From an uncultured Clostridia bacterium (GTDB lineage Bacteria > Bacillota > Clostridia > Oscillospirales > CAG-272), in the NCBI GenBank assembly GCA_946618395.1, contig CAMOLD010000010.1:1-22643 (forward strand): DNA of 22,643 nucleotides. The letters run 5' to 3'. The number at the start of each line of letters is the position of its first letter. Within the stretch, counting starts at the first letter, position 1. Positions 14,300-22,643 of this stretch are shown here, piece after piece. Position numbers and translations under genes: made by a program. The notes beneath the pieces were generated by a model, which worked only from the letters and a program-made list of their open reading frames with translations, did not search any database and was not told the origin of the DNA.

Positions 14300-16624
14300 A
14301 TGGCAAACAATCTGGTCATTGTGGAGTCTCCCTCCAAAGCGCTCACCATCAAAGGATACCTGGGAAGCAACTATAAAGTCATTGCTTCGGTGGGACATGT
14401 GCGCGATCTTCCCAAAAGCTCGCTGGGGGTGGACATTGAAAACGGCTTTGCGGCGCATTATATCAGCATTCGCGGCAAAGGCGACCTGATCAAAGAAATT
14501 AAGAAAGAGGCGAAAAACGCAGGCAAGATCTTCCTTGCAACCGACCCTGACCGCGAAGGAGAAGCCATTTCCTGGCACCTGGCGGCAACGCTTGGAATCC
14601 CGGTGGAGAAAACTCTGCGCATCTGCTTTAATGAGGTGACCAAAACTGCCGTTCGCGCGGCGATCAAGGCACCCAGAGCCATTGATATGAACCTGGTCAA
14701 TTCCCAGCAGACCCGCCGGATCATGGACCGCATCGTCGGCTACAAATTGAGCCCTCTGCTCTGGAAGAATGTGAAGAGCGGTTTGAGCGCGGGAAGAGTG
14801 CAGTCGGTCGCGGCGCGCATCATTGTAGAGCGCGAGGAGGAGATCCGCGCCTTCAATCCCGAGGAATATTGGACCATTGACGCGGTGCTTTCCACCGCCG
14901 ACGGCAAGAACGTTCCTGTCCGCTTTTGGGGGAACGCAAAGGAAAAAATCCGCCTGACGAGCGAGCAGGAGACAACAAAAGTGGTCTCCACCGTTTCCGG
15001 CAAACCGTTCTCGGTTGCGGGAATCCGCCGCGCCACCAAACATAAACTGCCGGCGCCGCCGTTTACCACTTCCACCATGCAGCAGGAGGCGGTGCGCAAA
15101 CTCGGCTTCCAGTCCCAGCGCATCATGAAGGTTGCGCAGGAGCTTTACGAAGGCGTCAACCTTGGCGCCGAGCTTGGCGGAACGCAAGGTTTGATCACCT
15201 ATATGAGAACCGACTCGCTCCGCGTTTCCGAGGAAGCGCAGGATAAAGCGAGAGAATATATTTTGGGCAAATACGGCGATGCTTATTGTCCCAAGACTAA
15301 GCGTGTTTACCGCGCCAAAGCCGGCGCACAGGACGCGCACGAGGCAATTCGCCCGGTCCGGGTCGATCTGGAACCGCAAAAAGTCCGCAAATCGCTTTCG
15401 GGCGACCAATATAAACTCTATAAGCTCATTTGGGAGCGGTTTATCGCAAGCCAGATGGAATCTGCCGAGCTGGAAACAGTCACCGCCGATTTCTCCTGCG
15501 AAAAATATCTGTTCCGCACCAGCGGCTATACCGTTGCCTTTCAGGGTTATATGGCGGTTTACGAGGAGAGCGCCGAGGAGCAGTCGGCTCCCGCCGACGA
15601 CCTTGCCGAGGTCAAGAATATCCGCCTGCCCGACCTGACGAAGGGGCAGACGCTCACGGCGGGTGATGTCACTCCGGCAAAACACTTTACCGAGCCGCCG
15701 GTCCGCTACAACGACGCTTCGCTGATCAAGACCATGGAGGAGCAGGGACTCGGCCGCCCCAGTACCTATGCCACCATCATTTCCACCATTTTGGCAAGAG
15801 GATATGTCAAGCGCGAGGGCAAAGCCTTTGTGCCCACGCCGCTTGGGGAAGTGACCAACAAGCTGATGAAAGAATATTTCTCCTCCATCGTGGACTACAA
15901 GTTCACCGCCGAGATGGAAAACGAGCTGGACAGCATTGAGAACGGTCAGGAGACCATGAACCGCGTGCTGGAAAGCTTCTGGAAGGATTTTTCGGCGCAA
16001 CTCAAAGACGCCGAGGAGAAAATCGGCGATAAGACCATTGAAATCCCGCCCGAGGAAACCGACATCATTTGCGAAAAATGCGGCAGCCGCATGGTGGTCC
16101 GCAACGGGCGCTTCGGCAAATTTGCCGCCTGCCCCAACTATCCCGCCTGCCGGAACACCAAGCCCCTGACGGCGCAAAAGCCCGAAGAGGAAGAACTGCC
16201 CGAAAAGGAAGAGAAGGCTGAAAAGAAGGAAAAGAAACAGCCGCAAATCGTGCCTGACATGAAATGCGAAAAATGCGGCGCCGACCTGGTGCTCCGCACC
16301 GGAAAATTCGGCAGCTTCTATGCTTGCAGCCGCTATCCGGAATGCAACTTTACCAAGGCAAGAATGCGCGATACCGGCGTGCGCTGCCCCAAGTGCGGTG
16401 CGCGCGTGGTGACCAAGTTCGGCAGAAAGCACACCATGTTTTATAGTTGCGAGCGCTATCCCGAATGCGATTTTTCCTCTTGGGATATGCCAACCGCCGA
16501 AACCTGCCCGAACTGCGGCGGCATGCTCTTCCGCAAAAAGGGCAAAAACCTTTTGGTTTGCCATAACGAATCCTGCGGCTACTCCCGCGAAAGCGAGCCT
16601 GCCGCAAACGAAACGCAAGATTGA
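14300..16624 (+). CDS. topA: DNA topoisomerase I (type IA)
   Basis: TopA relaxes negative supercoils by transient single-strand cleavage. The 774-residue product starts with the Toprim domain (LVIVESPSKA with E9; TDPDREGEA with D82/D84). The catalytic tyrosine is Y301 in GLITYMRTDSLRVS. The DNA-gate and cap domains continue to about 575, with GLGRPSTYATIISTI at 483-497. The C-terminus has four tetracysteine zinc ribbons: C591/594/611/617, C656/659/676/682, C696/699/717/723 and C736/739/754/759. A Lys/Glu-rich linker (about 627-650) separates the first from the rest. GAAAGGAA lies 7-8 bases before ATG at 14300. An 89-base gap separates it from dprA, in which I see no clear terminator or promoter. 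Confidence 0.98.
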   Translation: MANNLVIVESPSKALTIKGYLGSNYKVIASVGHVRDLPKSSLGVDIENGFAAHYISIRGKGDLIKEIKKEAKNAGKIFLATDPDREGEAISWHLAATLGIPVEKTLRICFNEVTKTAVRAAIKAPRAIDMNLVNSQQTRRIMDRIVGYKLSPLLWKNVKSGLSAGRVQSVAARIIVEREEEIRAFNPEEYWTIDAVLSTADGKNVPVRFWGNAKEKIRLTSEQETTKVVSTVSGKPFSVAGIRRATKHKLPAPPFTTSTMQQEAVRKLGFQSQRIMKVAQELYEGVNLGAELGGTQGLITYMRTDSLRVSEEAQDKAREYILGKYGDAYCPKTKRVYRAKAGAQDAHEAIRPVRVDLEPQKVRKSLSGDQYKLYKLIWERFIASQMESAELETVTADFSCEKYLFRTSGYTVAFQGYMAVYEESAEEQSAPADDLAEVKNIRLPDLTKGQTLTAGDVTPAKHFTEPPVRYNDASLIKTMEEQGLGRPSTYATIISTILARGYVKREGKAFVPTPLGEVTNKLMKEYFSSIVDYKFTAEMENELDSIENGQETMNRVLESFWKDFSAQLKDAEEKIGDKTIEIPPEETDIICEKCGSRMVVRNGRFGKFAACPNYPACRNTKPLTAQKPEEEELPEKEEKAEKKEKKQPQIVPDMKCEKCGADLVLRTGKFGSFYACSRYPECNFTKARMRDTGVRCPKCGARVVTKFGRKHTMFYSCERYPECDFSSWDMPTAETCPNCGGMLFRKKGKNLLVCHNESCGYSRESEPAANETQD

Positions 16625-16632
16625 GAGAATCC

Positions 16633-17949
16633 ATGAAATCCGTTACCGTTTACGGCGCCGGTCTTGCCGGTTGTGAGGCGGCATGGCAGGCTGCAAAACG
16701 CGGCGTGCCGGTCCGCCTTGTGGAAATGAAGCCGCAAAAAATGACGCCGGCACACCATACCGCGGGGTTTGCCGAGCTGGTTTGCTCCAACTCCCTGCGG
16801 TCGGATAGCCTTTCCAACGCGGTGGGGCTACTCAAAGAGGAAATGCGGCGCCTCGGCTCCCTGATTTTGGAGGCGGCGGACGCCACGCGCGTTCCCGCCG
16901 GATCGGCGCTGGCAGTCGACCGCGAAAAATTCTCGGCGTATATCAGCGACCGCATCCGCTCCCATCCGTTGATCACGGTGGAGGAGCGTGAAGCCGGGGA
17001 GGTTGATCCCACAGAGATCAGCGTCATCGCCACCGGCCCCTTGACCAGCGACGCCATGGCAAACTACATTGCCGGCGAGCTGGGCTGTCCCGGGCTCCAC
17101 TTTTTTGACGCCGCGGCACCCATTGTGGATTTTTCTACGGTGAATATGGACATTGCCTATTTTGCCTCACGTTACGGCAAGGGCGATGCCGATTACCTCA
17201 ACTGCCCCATGACCAAGGAGCAGTATGACGTTTTTTACGAAGCGCTGATTTCCGCCGAAGAGGCGGCTTTGAAAGATTTTGACAAAGCGGCGCAAAAAGA
17301 TTTGAAAGTGTTTGAGGGCTGTATGCCGGTGGAAGTCATGGCAAAGCGCGGGCGGGATACCTTGCGCTATGGGCCGCTCAAACCGGTGGGACTTGTGGAC
17401 CCGAGGACCGGGAAAGAGGCGTATGCCGTTGTGCAGTTGCGCCGCGAAAACCGCGCGGGAACTATGTTCAATCTTGTCGGTTTTCAAACGCACCTCACCT
17501 TTCCGGAACAGCGCCGGGTCTTCCGCCTGATTCCGGGTTTGGAGAACGCCGAGTTTTTGCGCTACGGCGTCATGCACCGCAACACCTATCTTTCCTCTCC
17601 GGGGCTGTTGGAACCGACCTACGCCATGAAGAGCCGTCCGCAAATCTTTTTTGCCGGGCAAATGACCGGCGTGGAAGGATATGTGGAGAGCGCGGGCAGC
17701 GGGCTGGTTGCCGGTGTCAACGCCGCAAAACTTGCCCTGGAACAGGCGCCGGTCGTCTTCCCGGAGGAGACCATGATCGGCGCAATGGCGGCTTATGTCA
17801 GCCGCGGCGGACTTGGGGAGTTTGTTCCCATGAACGCGAATTTTGGAATCATCAAGCCGTTCTCGGTGCGGGTAAAAGGCGGAAAAGCCGCCCGCAATGA
17901 GCGACTTTCCGAGCGATCGTTGGAGGTTTTGTCTGCGGTCGCGCTCTAA
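16633..17949 (+). CDS. trmFO: tRNA m5U54 methyltransferase TrmFO (folate-dependent)
   Basis: TrmFO uses methylenetetrahydrofolate and FAD to make 5-methyluridine at position 54 of tRNAs. The 438-residue product begins with the dinucleotide-binding loop VYGAGLAGCEAA (6-17). It carries the two functional cysteines expected of the family: C51 in ELVCSNSLRSD and C230 in FEGCMPVEVMAKRG. Further signatures are HRNTYLSSP and FAGQMTGVEGYVESA. ATG at 16633 fits the family N-terminus. A TTG at 16621 overlapping the topA stop is possible but would add four unexpected residues, and ribosome binding signals are weak for either (GAGAGA region). The gene starts 8 bases after topA, so translational coupling is likely. 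Confidence 0.96.
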   Translation: MKSVTVYGAGLAGCEAAWQAAKRGVPVRLVEMKPQKMTPAHHTAGFAELVCSNSLRSDSLSNAVGLLKEEMRRLGSLILEAADATRVPAGSALAVDREKFSAYISDRIRSHPLITVEEREAGEVDPTEISVIATGPLTSDAMANYIAGELGCPGLHFFDAAAPIVDFSTVNMDIAYFASRYGKGDADYLNCPMTKEQYDVFYEALISAEEAALKDFDKAAQKDLKVFEGCMPVEVMAKRGRDTLRYGPLKPVGLVDPRTGKEAYAVVQLRRENRAGTMFNLVGFQTHLTFPEQRRVFRLIPGLENAEFLRYGVMHRNTYLSSPGLLEPTYAMKSRPQIFFAGQMTGVEGYVESAGSGLVAGVNAAKLALEQAPVVFPEETMIGAMAAYVSRGGLGEFVPMNANFGIIKPFSVRVKGGKAARNERLSERSLEVLSAVAL

Positions 17950-17959
17950 AAGTTCGAAA

Positions 17960-17988
17960 GGAGTTGGCGAAAGCCATCAGTCGGATCA
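17960..17988 (+). promoter_or_regulatory. Hairpin between Shine-Dalgarno and start codon of plsX
   Basis: GGAG (17960-17963) is 25 bases from the plsX ATG (17989), too far for normal initiation. Between them TGGC-GAAA-GCCA (17965-17976) forms a four-pair stem with a GNRA tetraloop. Looping it out leaves about 13 bases between SD and start. No closer SD is visible. Confidence 0.5.
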
Positions 17989-19032
17989 ATGAGGATTATT
18001 GTTGACGTTATGGGCGGAGATAAAGCGCCGGACGAAATGGTCAAGGGCGTTTGTCTTGCCGCCGCCGAATTCAACGCCACCTATATACTGGTCGGCAATC
18101 GCGAAGAGATCGAGCGCGTTGCCGATGAAAACGGGCTGGACATCCGCCGGTTTGACATTGTGCATACCGAGGGCGTCATCACCATGGAGGACGACCCCGT
18201 CAGCGTTGTGCGTGCCAAAAAGGATTCCTCCATGGCAAAGGGACTTTCCCTTCTTGCCGAGGGGGCGGGCGACGCCTTTGTCAGCACCGGGAACACCGGG
18301 GCGCTCTTTACCGGGGCTACGTTGATCGTCCGCAAAATCAAAGGCGTTTTGCGCGCCGGAATCGGAACGGTCATGCCGTTTGCCAATCCCACGCTCCTTT
18401 TGGACACCGGCGCCAACGTGACGGTGACCGAGGAGAATTTGGAACAGTTCGGCATGATGGGCAGCGCCTACATGAAAAAAATGTATGGCATTGCCGAGCC
18501 GCGCGTCGGGCTTTTGAACAACGGCAGCGAGGCCTGCAAGGGCACCGACCTGCAACGTGCCGCCCATGCGCTGTTGACCGAGAACCCCGAAATCAATTTT
18601 GTGGGAAACGTGGAGTCCAACACTGCCGTTTTCGGCGGTTGCGACGTTCTGGTTGCCGATGGATTTACCGGCAACATCTTTCTCAAGGGAATCGAGGGCG
18701 TCGGCAAATTGATGCTGACCAAGCTCAAAAACGTGCTTTACAGCAACCCGGTTACTAAACTGGCGGCGCTGACCATGAAAAAACAGCTGACCGGAATGAA
18801 AAAGGAGATGGACCCCAACGAGCACGGGGGCGCACCCATCCTGGGCATTTCCAAACCGGTCATCAAGGCGCACGGCTCTTCCGATGCCACCGCCTTCAAA
18901 AACGCCATCCGGCAGGCAATTTCCTATGCCGATTCGGGCGTGATTTATGATCTTGCCGAAAGCGCAAGCGCTTTTGCCGAGCGGAAAAGAGCCGAGCAGG
19001 AGCGCAAACGGCAACAGGCAGAACAAGTTTAA
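17989..19032 (+). CDS. plsX: Phosphate acyltransferase PlsX
   Basis: PlsX converts acyl-ACP to acyl-phosphate, the donor for PlsY in phospholipid synthesis; it is a peripheral membrane enzyme. The 347-residue product begins MRIIVDVMGGDKAP, the invariant family N-terminus. It has STGNTGA (99-105), TLLLDTGAN, LLNNGSEACKGTDL, DVLVADGFTGNIFLK and GGAPILGISKPVIKAHGSS. The C-terminal 20 residues are a Lys/Arg/Glu helix. The start is fixed by homology; the nearest SD is unusually far away. In many Firmicutes acpP (and sometimes fabD/fabG) lies between plsX and rnc, but here rnc follows directly after 26 bases. Confidence 0.96.
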   Translation: MRIIVDVMGGDKAPDEMVKGVCLAAAEFNATYILVGNREEIERVADENGLDIRRFDIVHTEGVITMEDDPVSVVRAKKDSSMAKGLSLLAEGAGDAFVSTGNTGALFTGATLIVRKIKGVLRAGIGTVMPFANPTLLLDTGANVTVTEENLEQFGMMGSAYMKKMYGIAEPRVGLLNNGSEACKGTDLQRAAHALLTENPEINFVGNVESNTAVFGGCDVLVADGFTGNIFLKGIEGVGKLMLTKLKNVLYSNPVTKLAALTMKKQLTGMKKEMDPNEHGGAPILGISKPVIKAHGSSDATAFKNAIRQAISYADSGVIYDLAESASAFAERKRAEQERKRQQAEQV

Positions 19033-19058
19033 GAGAAAAAAGAAAGGGGGCGTTCGGA

Positions 19059-19781
19059 ATGCCGCATTCGACCGAAGAATTGCAAAAGCGCATCGGATAT
19101 GTTTTTCAAAATCCGGGATATTTGGAACGGGCGCTCACGCATTCGTCCTATGCTAACGAGACCGGCGCGCATGACCACCATCTGCGCTGCAACGAGCGGT
19201 TGGAATTTTTAGGTGACGCGGTGCTTTCGCTCATCGCAAGCCGCTATCTGTTCGCCCGGTTTCCCAACTACAAGGAAGGCGAACTTTCCCAGTTGCGCTC
19301 GCGCATCGTTTGCGAGGGGGCGCTTTGCAATTATGCCAAGCAAATCGGGCTTGGCGAATGGCTCCTTTTGGGCAAAGGGGAGCGCAAAAGCGGCGGCGCG
19401 CAAAAGCCGGCAATCCTTGCCGACGCTTTTGAGGCGGTTTTGGCGGCAATGTATTTGGACGCCGGAGAAAACGCGCCGGAACGGGTTTCTAACTTCTTGT
19501 TGCCCTTTTTGATTCGTGCCGTGGACGAGCAGGAAGGCCACGAACTGCTGGATAGCAAATCCCTTTTGTATAAATTTATTCAGCAGGAATCGCACGAGGA
19601 GACCCTGAGCGAGCTGGAATACCGCACCGTCAGCGCTGAGGGACCCGATCACGCAAAAATATTTGAAGTGGAGCTTTATCTTGCGTCCAACCGCATCGGG
19701 CGCGGAAAAGGAACCACCATTCAGCAAGCGGAACAGCAGGCGGCGGCAGAGGCGCTTGCGCTGTTCGGAATTGCAAAATAA
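19059..19781 (+). CDS. rnc: Ribonuclease III
   Basis: RNase III cuts double-stranded RNA in rRNA precursors and structured mRNAs. The 240-residue product has the endonuclease domain (about 5-155) with the signature N45ERLEFLGDAVL (catalytic acids around E49 and D53) and a second acidic cluster, ADAFEAVLAAMYLDAG (121-136, including E125). The dsRNA-binding domain follows (about 165-237; DSKSLLYKFIQQ, EVELYLASNRIGRGKGTTIQQAEQQAAAEAL). GGGGG lies 8 bases before ATG at 19059. The gene is directly upstream of smc, a conserved Firmicutes pair. Confidence 0.97.
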   Translation: MPHSTEELQKRIGYVFQNPGYLERALTHSSYANETGAHDHHLRCNERLEFLGDAVLSLIASRYLFARFPNYKEGELSQLRSRIVCEGALCNYAKQIGLGEWLLLGKGERKSGGAQKPAILADAFEAVLAAMYLDAGENAPERVSNFLLPFLIRAVDEQEGHELLDSKSLLYKFIQQESHEETLSELEYRTVSAEGPDHAKIFEVELYLASNRIGRGKGTTIQQAEQQAAAEALALFGIAK

Positions 19782-19815
19782 ACAGAACCAAGAAAAAAAC
19801 GGAGGAACGTAAACC

Positions 19816-22643
19816 GTGTATCTGAAATCACTGGAAATGCAAGGCTTCAAGTCCTTTCCCGACAAAACCAAACTGATGTTTGATAACGGCGTTGAAGTGT
19901 CGGTCGGTTTGGGCAACGAAACAAAAGGCGTCACCGTCATCATCGGGCCGAACGGTTCGGGAAAATCCAATATTGCCGACGCAATGCGCTGGGTTTTGGG
20001 CGAAATCTCTTCCAAAAGCCTGCGCGGAAGCAAAATGGAGGACGTTATTTTCGGCGGTGCCGACAGTCGCCGTCCAATGGGATATGCCGAGGTTTCCGTT
20101 ACCTTTGATAACACCGAGGATTTTGCCAAGCTGGAATGTCCCTATGATGAAGTAACCGTCACGCGCCGCTATTACCGCGCCGGGGACAGCGAATACTTCA
20201 TCAACCGTAAGGCAGTCCGCTTGAAAGATATATACGAGCTGTTTATGAACACCGGTATCGGCCGCGACGGCTATTCCATCATCGGGCAGGGCAAAATTGC
20301 CGAAATGGTCTCCCGCAAGAGCGAGGAGCGCCGCAGCGTATTCGAGGACGCGTCGGGAATTGCCAAATACCGCCACCGTAAGGATGAATCCGAGCGTAAG
20401 CTTGCCGGCGTAGAAGAAAATATGGCAAGGGTCAACGATATTTTCGCCGAGGTTTCGGCGCAGGTTGGTCCCTTGGAAAAAGAAGCCGAAAAAGCGAAAA
20501 AAGCGCTTGCCCTGATGGAGGATAAAAAGCGCGCCGACGTTTCCATCTGGCTTTACGATACCGAAAAAATCCACGGCGAACTGGAAGCCGCCGAAGAAGC
20601 ATTCAACCATGCGGCGTTCGATTTGCAAAGCGCCGAGGAGGGGATTCAAACCCTGGAAGCGCAAAACGACAAACTCTTTGAGGCTTCGCAAACCGGAAAG
20701 CTGGAATCCGAACAGCTCCTGCGCCAAATTCAGGAGCAGACCGAGGAATGCCACCGTCTGGAAAGCGAAGAGCGCGTTGCCGAAACCACCATTACCCACG
20801 CCAAGGATCTGATTGCCGCAACGCAGGGCTCGATCGCCGGCGTTGAAAAATCCATTCGCGCCGAGGAGGAAGCCTGCGCCGCGCACGCCGCAAAAATCGG
20901 CGAATTGGAAAACACGCTTGCTGGTCAGGAAAAAGAGCGCGAGGCACTGACCGCCGAGCAAAACGCGCTGTTGCAAAAGGAGAACAATCTTGCCAACGCC
21001 GTTGCCGATGCGCTGACCCGCATCCGGGAGGCGGAAACCGAGGCAACCGACATCCGCGTCCGCATTTCGGTTCTGGAAAACGCGCGGGAAACCGACACCG
21101 GCAAAAATTCCAGTGTTTTGCAGGAATTGCAAGGCTACCGTGAAACCTCCGAAAAGCTCAAAGAGCAATGCGGCGTCAAGGAGCGCACCGTTGCCGGATA
21201 TGACGCCGAAATCGCCAATGCCGACGCCGGAATTGCCGATGCCGAAAAGAAGATTGAGGCAATGGCGGAGCAGTTGCACGCGGCGCAAACCGAAAGCGCA
21301 AACGCAAAACTGCGCGTAGATTCGGTTGCGCAAAGAATTGCCACCATGAAGGCGATGGAGGAGCATTTTGAGGGCTACTCCGGCGCCGTCCGCTATGTAA
21401 TGAATCAATATGAAAACGGCGAAATCACCGACCGTTCCGGCGCCCCCTGCGGCAAAATTTACGGTCCGCTTTCCAAGGTCATCTCTGTGGAGGACCGCTA
21501 CATCACCGCCATGGAGATTGCGCTGGGAACCAACCTGCAAAACATTGTTGTAGAGGATGAAGCCACCGCAAAAGCCGCCATGTTCGCGCTCAAACGCGGC
21601 GAGGCTGGCCGCGCGACATTTTTCCCGTTGACATCGATGAAGCCCGCAACGCCCACCAAGGAAATGGAAGCGGCGGCTGGCTACCCGGGTTACATCGGAA
21701 TTGCCGATACGCTTGTCAAAACCGACGGAAAATTCAAAAACATCCTGTCCTCCCTGTTGGGCAGAACGGTGGTGTTTGACGGAATCGACCATGCCAACGT
21801 CATGGCAAAAGAGCAGGGCTACCGCGTGCGTGTTGTCACGCTGGACGGTCAGCAAATCAACGTTGGCGGTTCCTTTACCGGTGGTTCCGCAAAAACCGGC
21901 TCCGGCGTTCTTTCCCGCGCCGGCGAGATGAAACGGCTGGAAGAAGAGCTGAAAAAGTTGCAAGTTGCCGCCGACAAACGGGAAAAAGAGGCAACCGAGC
22001 TGGCAGAGCGCCTTGAAGAGGAAGAATCGGCAAAGAACTCCGCCGAGGACCGCAAGGAGCTGATCGCCGTTCTGCGCGCCAACGAGGCGGCGGGACTTGA
22101 ACAGCTGCGCGCAAAGTTGGACGCCAACAACACGCTCCTGGAAAAGTTGCGCGCGGACACGCGAGAGCTGGAAGAAGCGCAAACCAGATACGAGGAAGAG
22201 CTTGCCGCCCTGACGGCGGAGGAAAAAACAGTTGCCGCACGCATCCGCGAATTTACAGATTTCCGCGCCGAAAAGTCCGCCGAGCACGGCGAGACCGTTT
22301 TGCAGAAAGAGGAGATTGGCAGAAAACTGACCGAGCTTTATATCCGCACGAGCGAAACGCAAAAGGATATTGAAACCGAAACCACCCTGCGCGGCACTTC
22401 GGAGGAAAGACTTGCGGTTTTGCATAACGAACTTTCGGGATATACCGAAAAAATCCGCGCCAAGAGCGAGGAGATTGCGGCAAAGAACGCCGAAATCGAA
22501 GCCGCGCGCGCCGCGTTCCGCTCCGGCAACGCCATTTTGGAGCAGTTGAACGCCAAGCGCGGACAGCTGGAAGAGGGCAACCTTGCCTTTGAAAAGAAGC
22601 TCAACGATCTCAACAGCCGCCTGCGCGAGCGGATGAACCAAAA
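19816..22643 (+). CDS. smc: Chromosome condensin ATPase Smc (3' part beyond window)
   Basis: Smc is the long coiled-coil ABC-type ATPase of condensin, acting with ScpA and ScpB. The reading frame starts at GTG 19816 (GGAGGA upstream), with the family N-terminus VYLKSLEMQGFKSFPDKTK, and stays open to the edge: 942 codons of an expected roughly 1,180. Walker A is G44PNGSGKS51, followed by IADAMRWVLGE and KMEDVIFGG. The head also contains GYSIIGQGKIAEMV and FEDASGIAKYRHRK. Coiled coil runs about 190-515. The hinge spans about 519-695 (GYSGAVRYVM, GPLSKVISVEDRYITAMEIALG, DGQQINVGGSFTGG). The return coiled coil follows to the window end. The Walker B head is missing only because the window stops. 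Between strands 1 and 2 of the head there are about 13 more residues than usual (MFDNGVEVSVGLGNETKG). Confidence 0.97.
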   Translation, partial: MYLKSLEMQGFKSFPDKTKLMFDNGVEVSVGLGNETKGVTVIIGPNGSGKSNIADAMRWVLGEISSKSLRGSKMEDVIFGGADSRRPMGYAEVSVTFDNTEDFAKLECPYDEVTVTRRYYRAGDSEYFINRKAVRLKDIYELFMNTGIGRDGYSIIGQGKIAEMVSRKSEERRSVFEDASGIAKYRHRKDESERKLAGVEENMARVNDIFAEVSAQVGPLEKEAEKAKKALALMEDKKRADVSIWLYDTEKIHGELEAAEEAFNHAAFDLQSAEEGIQTLEAQNDKLFEASQTGKLESEQLLRQIQEQTEECHRLESEERVAETTITHAKDLIAATQGSIAGVEKSIRAEEEACAAHAAKIGELENTLAGQEKEREALTAEQNALLQKENNLANAVADALTRIREAETEATDIRVRISVLENARETDTGKNSSVLQELQGYRETSEKLKEQCGVKERTVAGYDAEIANADAGIADAEKKIEAMAEQLHAAQTESANAKLRVDSVAQRIATMKAMEEHFEGYSGAVRYVMNQYENGEITDRSGAPCGKIYGPLSKVISVEDRYITAMEIALGTNLQNIVVEDEATAKAAMFALKRGEAGRATFFPLTSMKPATPTKEMEAAAGYPGYIGIADTLVKTDGKFKNILSSLLGRTVVFDGIDHANVMAKEQGYRVRVVTLDGQQINVGGSFTGGSAKTGSGVLSRAGEMKRLEEELKKLQVAADKREKEATELAERLEEEESAKNSAEDRKELIAVLRANEAAGLEQLRAKLDANNTLLEKLRADTRELEEAQTRYEEELAALTAEEKTVAARIREFTDFRAEKSAEHGETVLQKEEIGRKLTELYIRTSETQKDIETETTLRGTSEERLAVLHNELSGYTEKIRAKSEEIAAKNAEIEAARAAFRSGNAILEQLNAKRGQLEEGNLAFEKKLNDLNSRLRERMNQ

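Noticed and set aside
13793..16618. 941-codon open frame antisense to topA and the end of dprA
   Set aside because: It is in codon register with topA on the opposite strand and has no recognisable domains. It is open only because topA lacks TTA/CTA/TCA codons.
19828..22641. 937-codon open frame antisense to smc
   Set aside because: Same cause: codon-aligned mirror of smc with low-complexity Phe/Gly-rich translation and no motif.
1..22643. Mobile elements, CRISPR arrays, tRNA/rRNA genes, defence systems
   Set aside because: Looked for on both strands; no transposase, integrase, spaced direct repeats or tRNA-like cloverleaf seen. The window is core chromosome.

Overview
The window looks like ordinary chromosomal backbone from an endospore-forming member of the Clostridia (Firmicutes). 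Base composition is moderately GC-rich, and Spo0A, a GerW/YtfJ-type spore protein and a spore-type D,D-carboxypeptidase are all present. Gene order also fits Firmicutes. lon-engB, scpA-scpB...dac...rluB, dprA-topA-trmFO, plsX...rnc-smc and infC-rpmI-rplT are all familiar Bacillus/Clostridium neighbourhoods. An Oscillospiraceae/Ruminococcaceae-like lineage is my best guess, but the sequence alone does not prove it. I see no insertion sequence, prophage, CRISPR array, tRNA or rRNA.

Left half (about 1-10,175, all minus strand). Reading in the direction of transcription, a long tightly spaced cluster runs lon - engB - M50 membrane protease - scpA - scpB - DUF2953 membrane protein - gerW - D,D-carboxypeptidase - rluB - small GNAT-like protein. 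Gaps are mostly 6-35 bases, which suggests one or a few operons starting at a good sigma-A promoter upstream of lon. The exception is a 70-base gap before the carboxypeptidase, which holds a strong hairpin burying that gene's ribosome binding site. spo0A follows with its own promoter and is cut by the left window edge, lacking only its last few residues.

Centre (10,176-10,797). This 622-base divergent intergenic region carries, on the minus strand, a second promoter, a structured transcript of about 130 nt ending in a terminator-like hairpin and U-tract, and then the lon promoter. On the plus strand it carries the infC promoter and a roughly 140-nt leader with alternative antiterminator/terminator stems of the L20-leader type.

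Right half (10,798-22,643, all plus strand). infC (apparent AUU start) - rpmI - rplT is followed by a terminator. Then come a SpoU-family RNA methyltransferase, dprA, topA, trmFO, plsX, rnc and the first 942 codons of smc, which runs off the right edge. All three parts of the Smc-ScpA-ScpB condensin are therefore encoded here, scpAB on one side and smc on the other side of the divergent centre.

The genes themselves are housekeeping. The unusual material is regulatory: the SD-sequestering hairpin before the carboxypeptidase, the lon-proximal structured RNA, the AUU-initiated infC, a consensus promoter inside the methyltransferase gene, and a hairpin between the SD and start codon of plsX.
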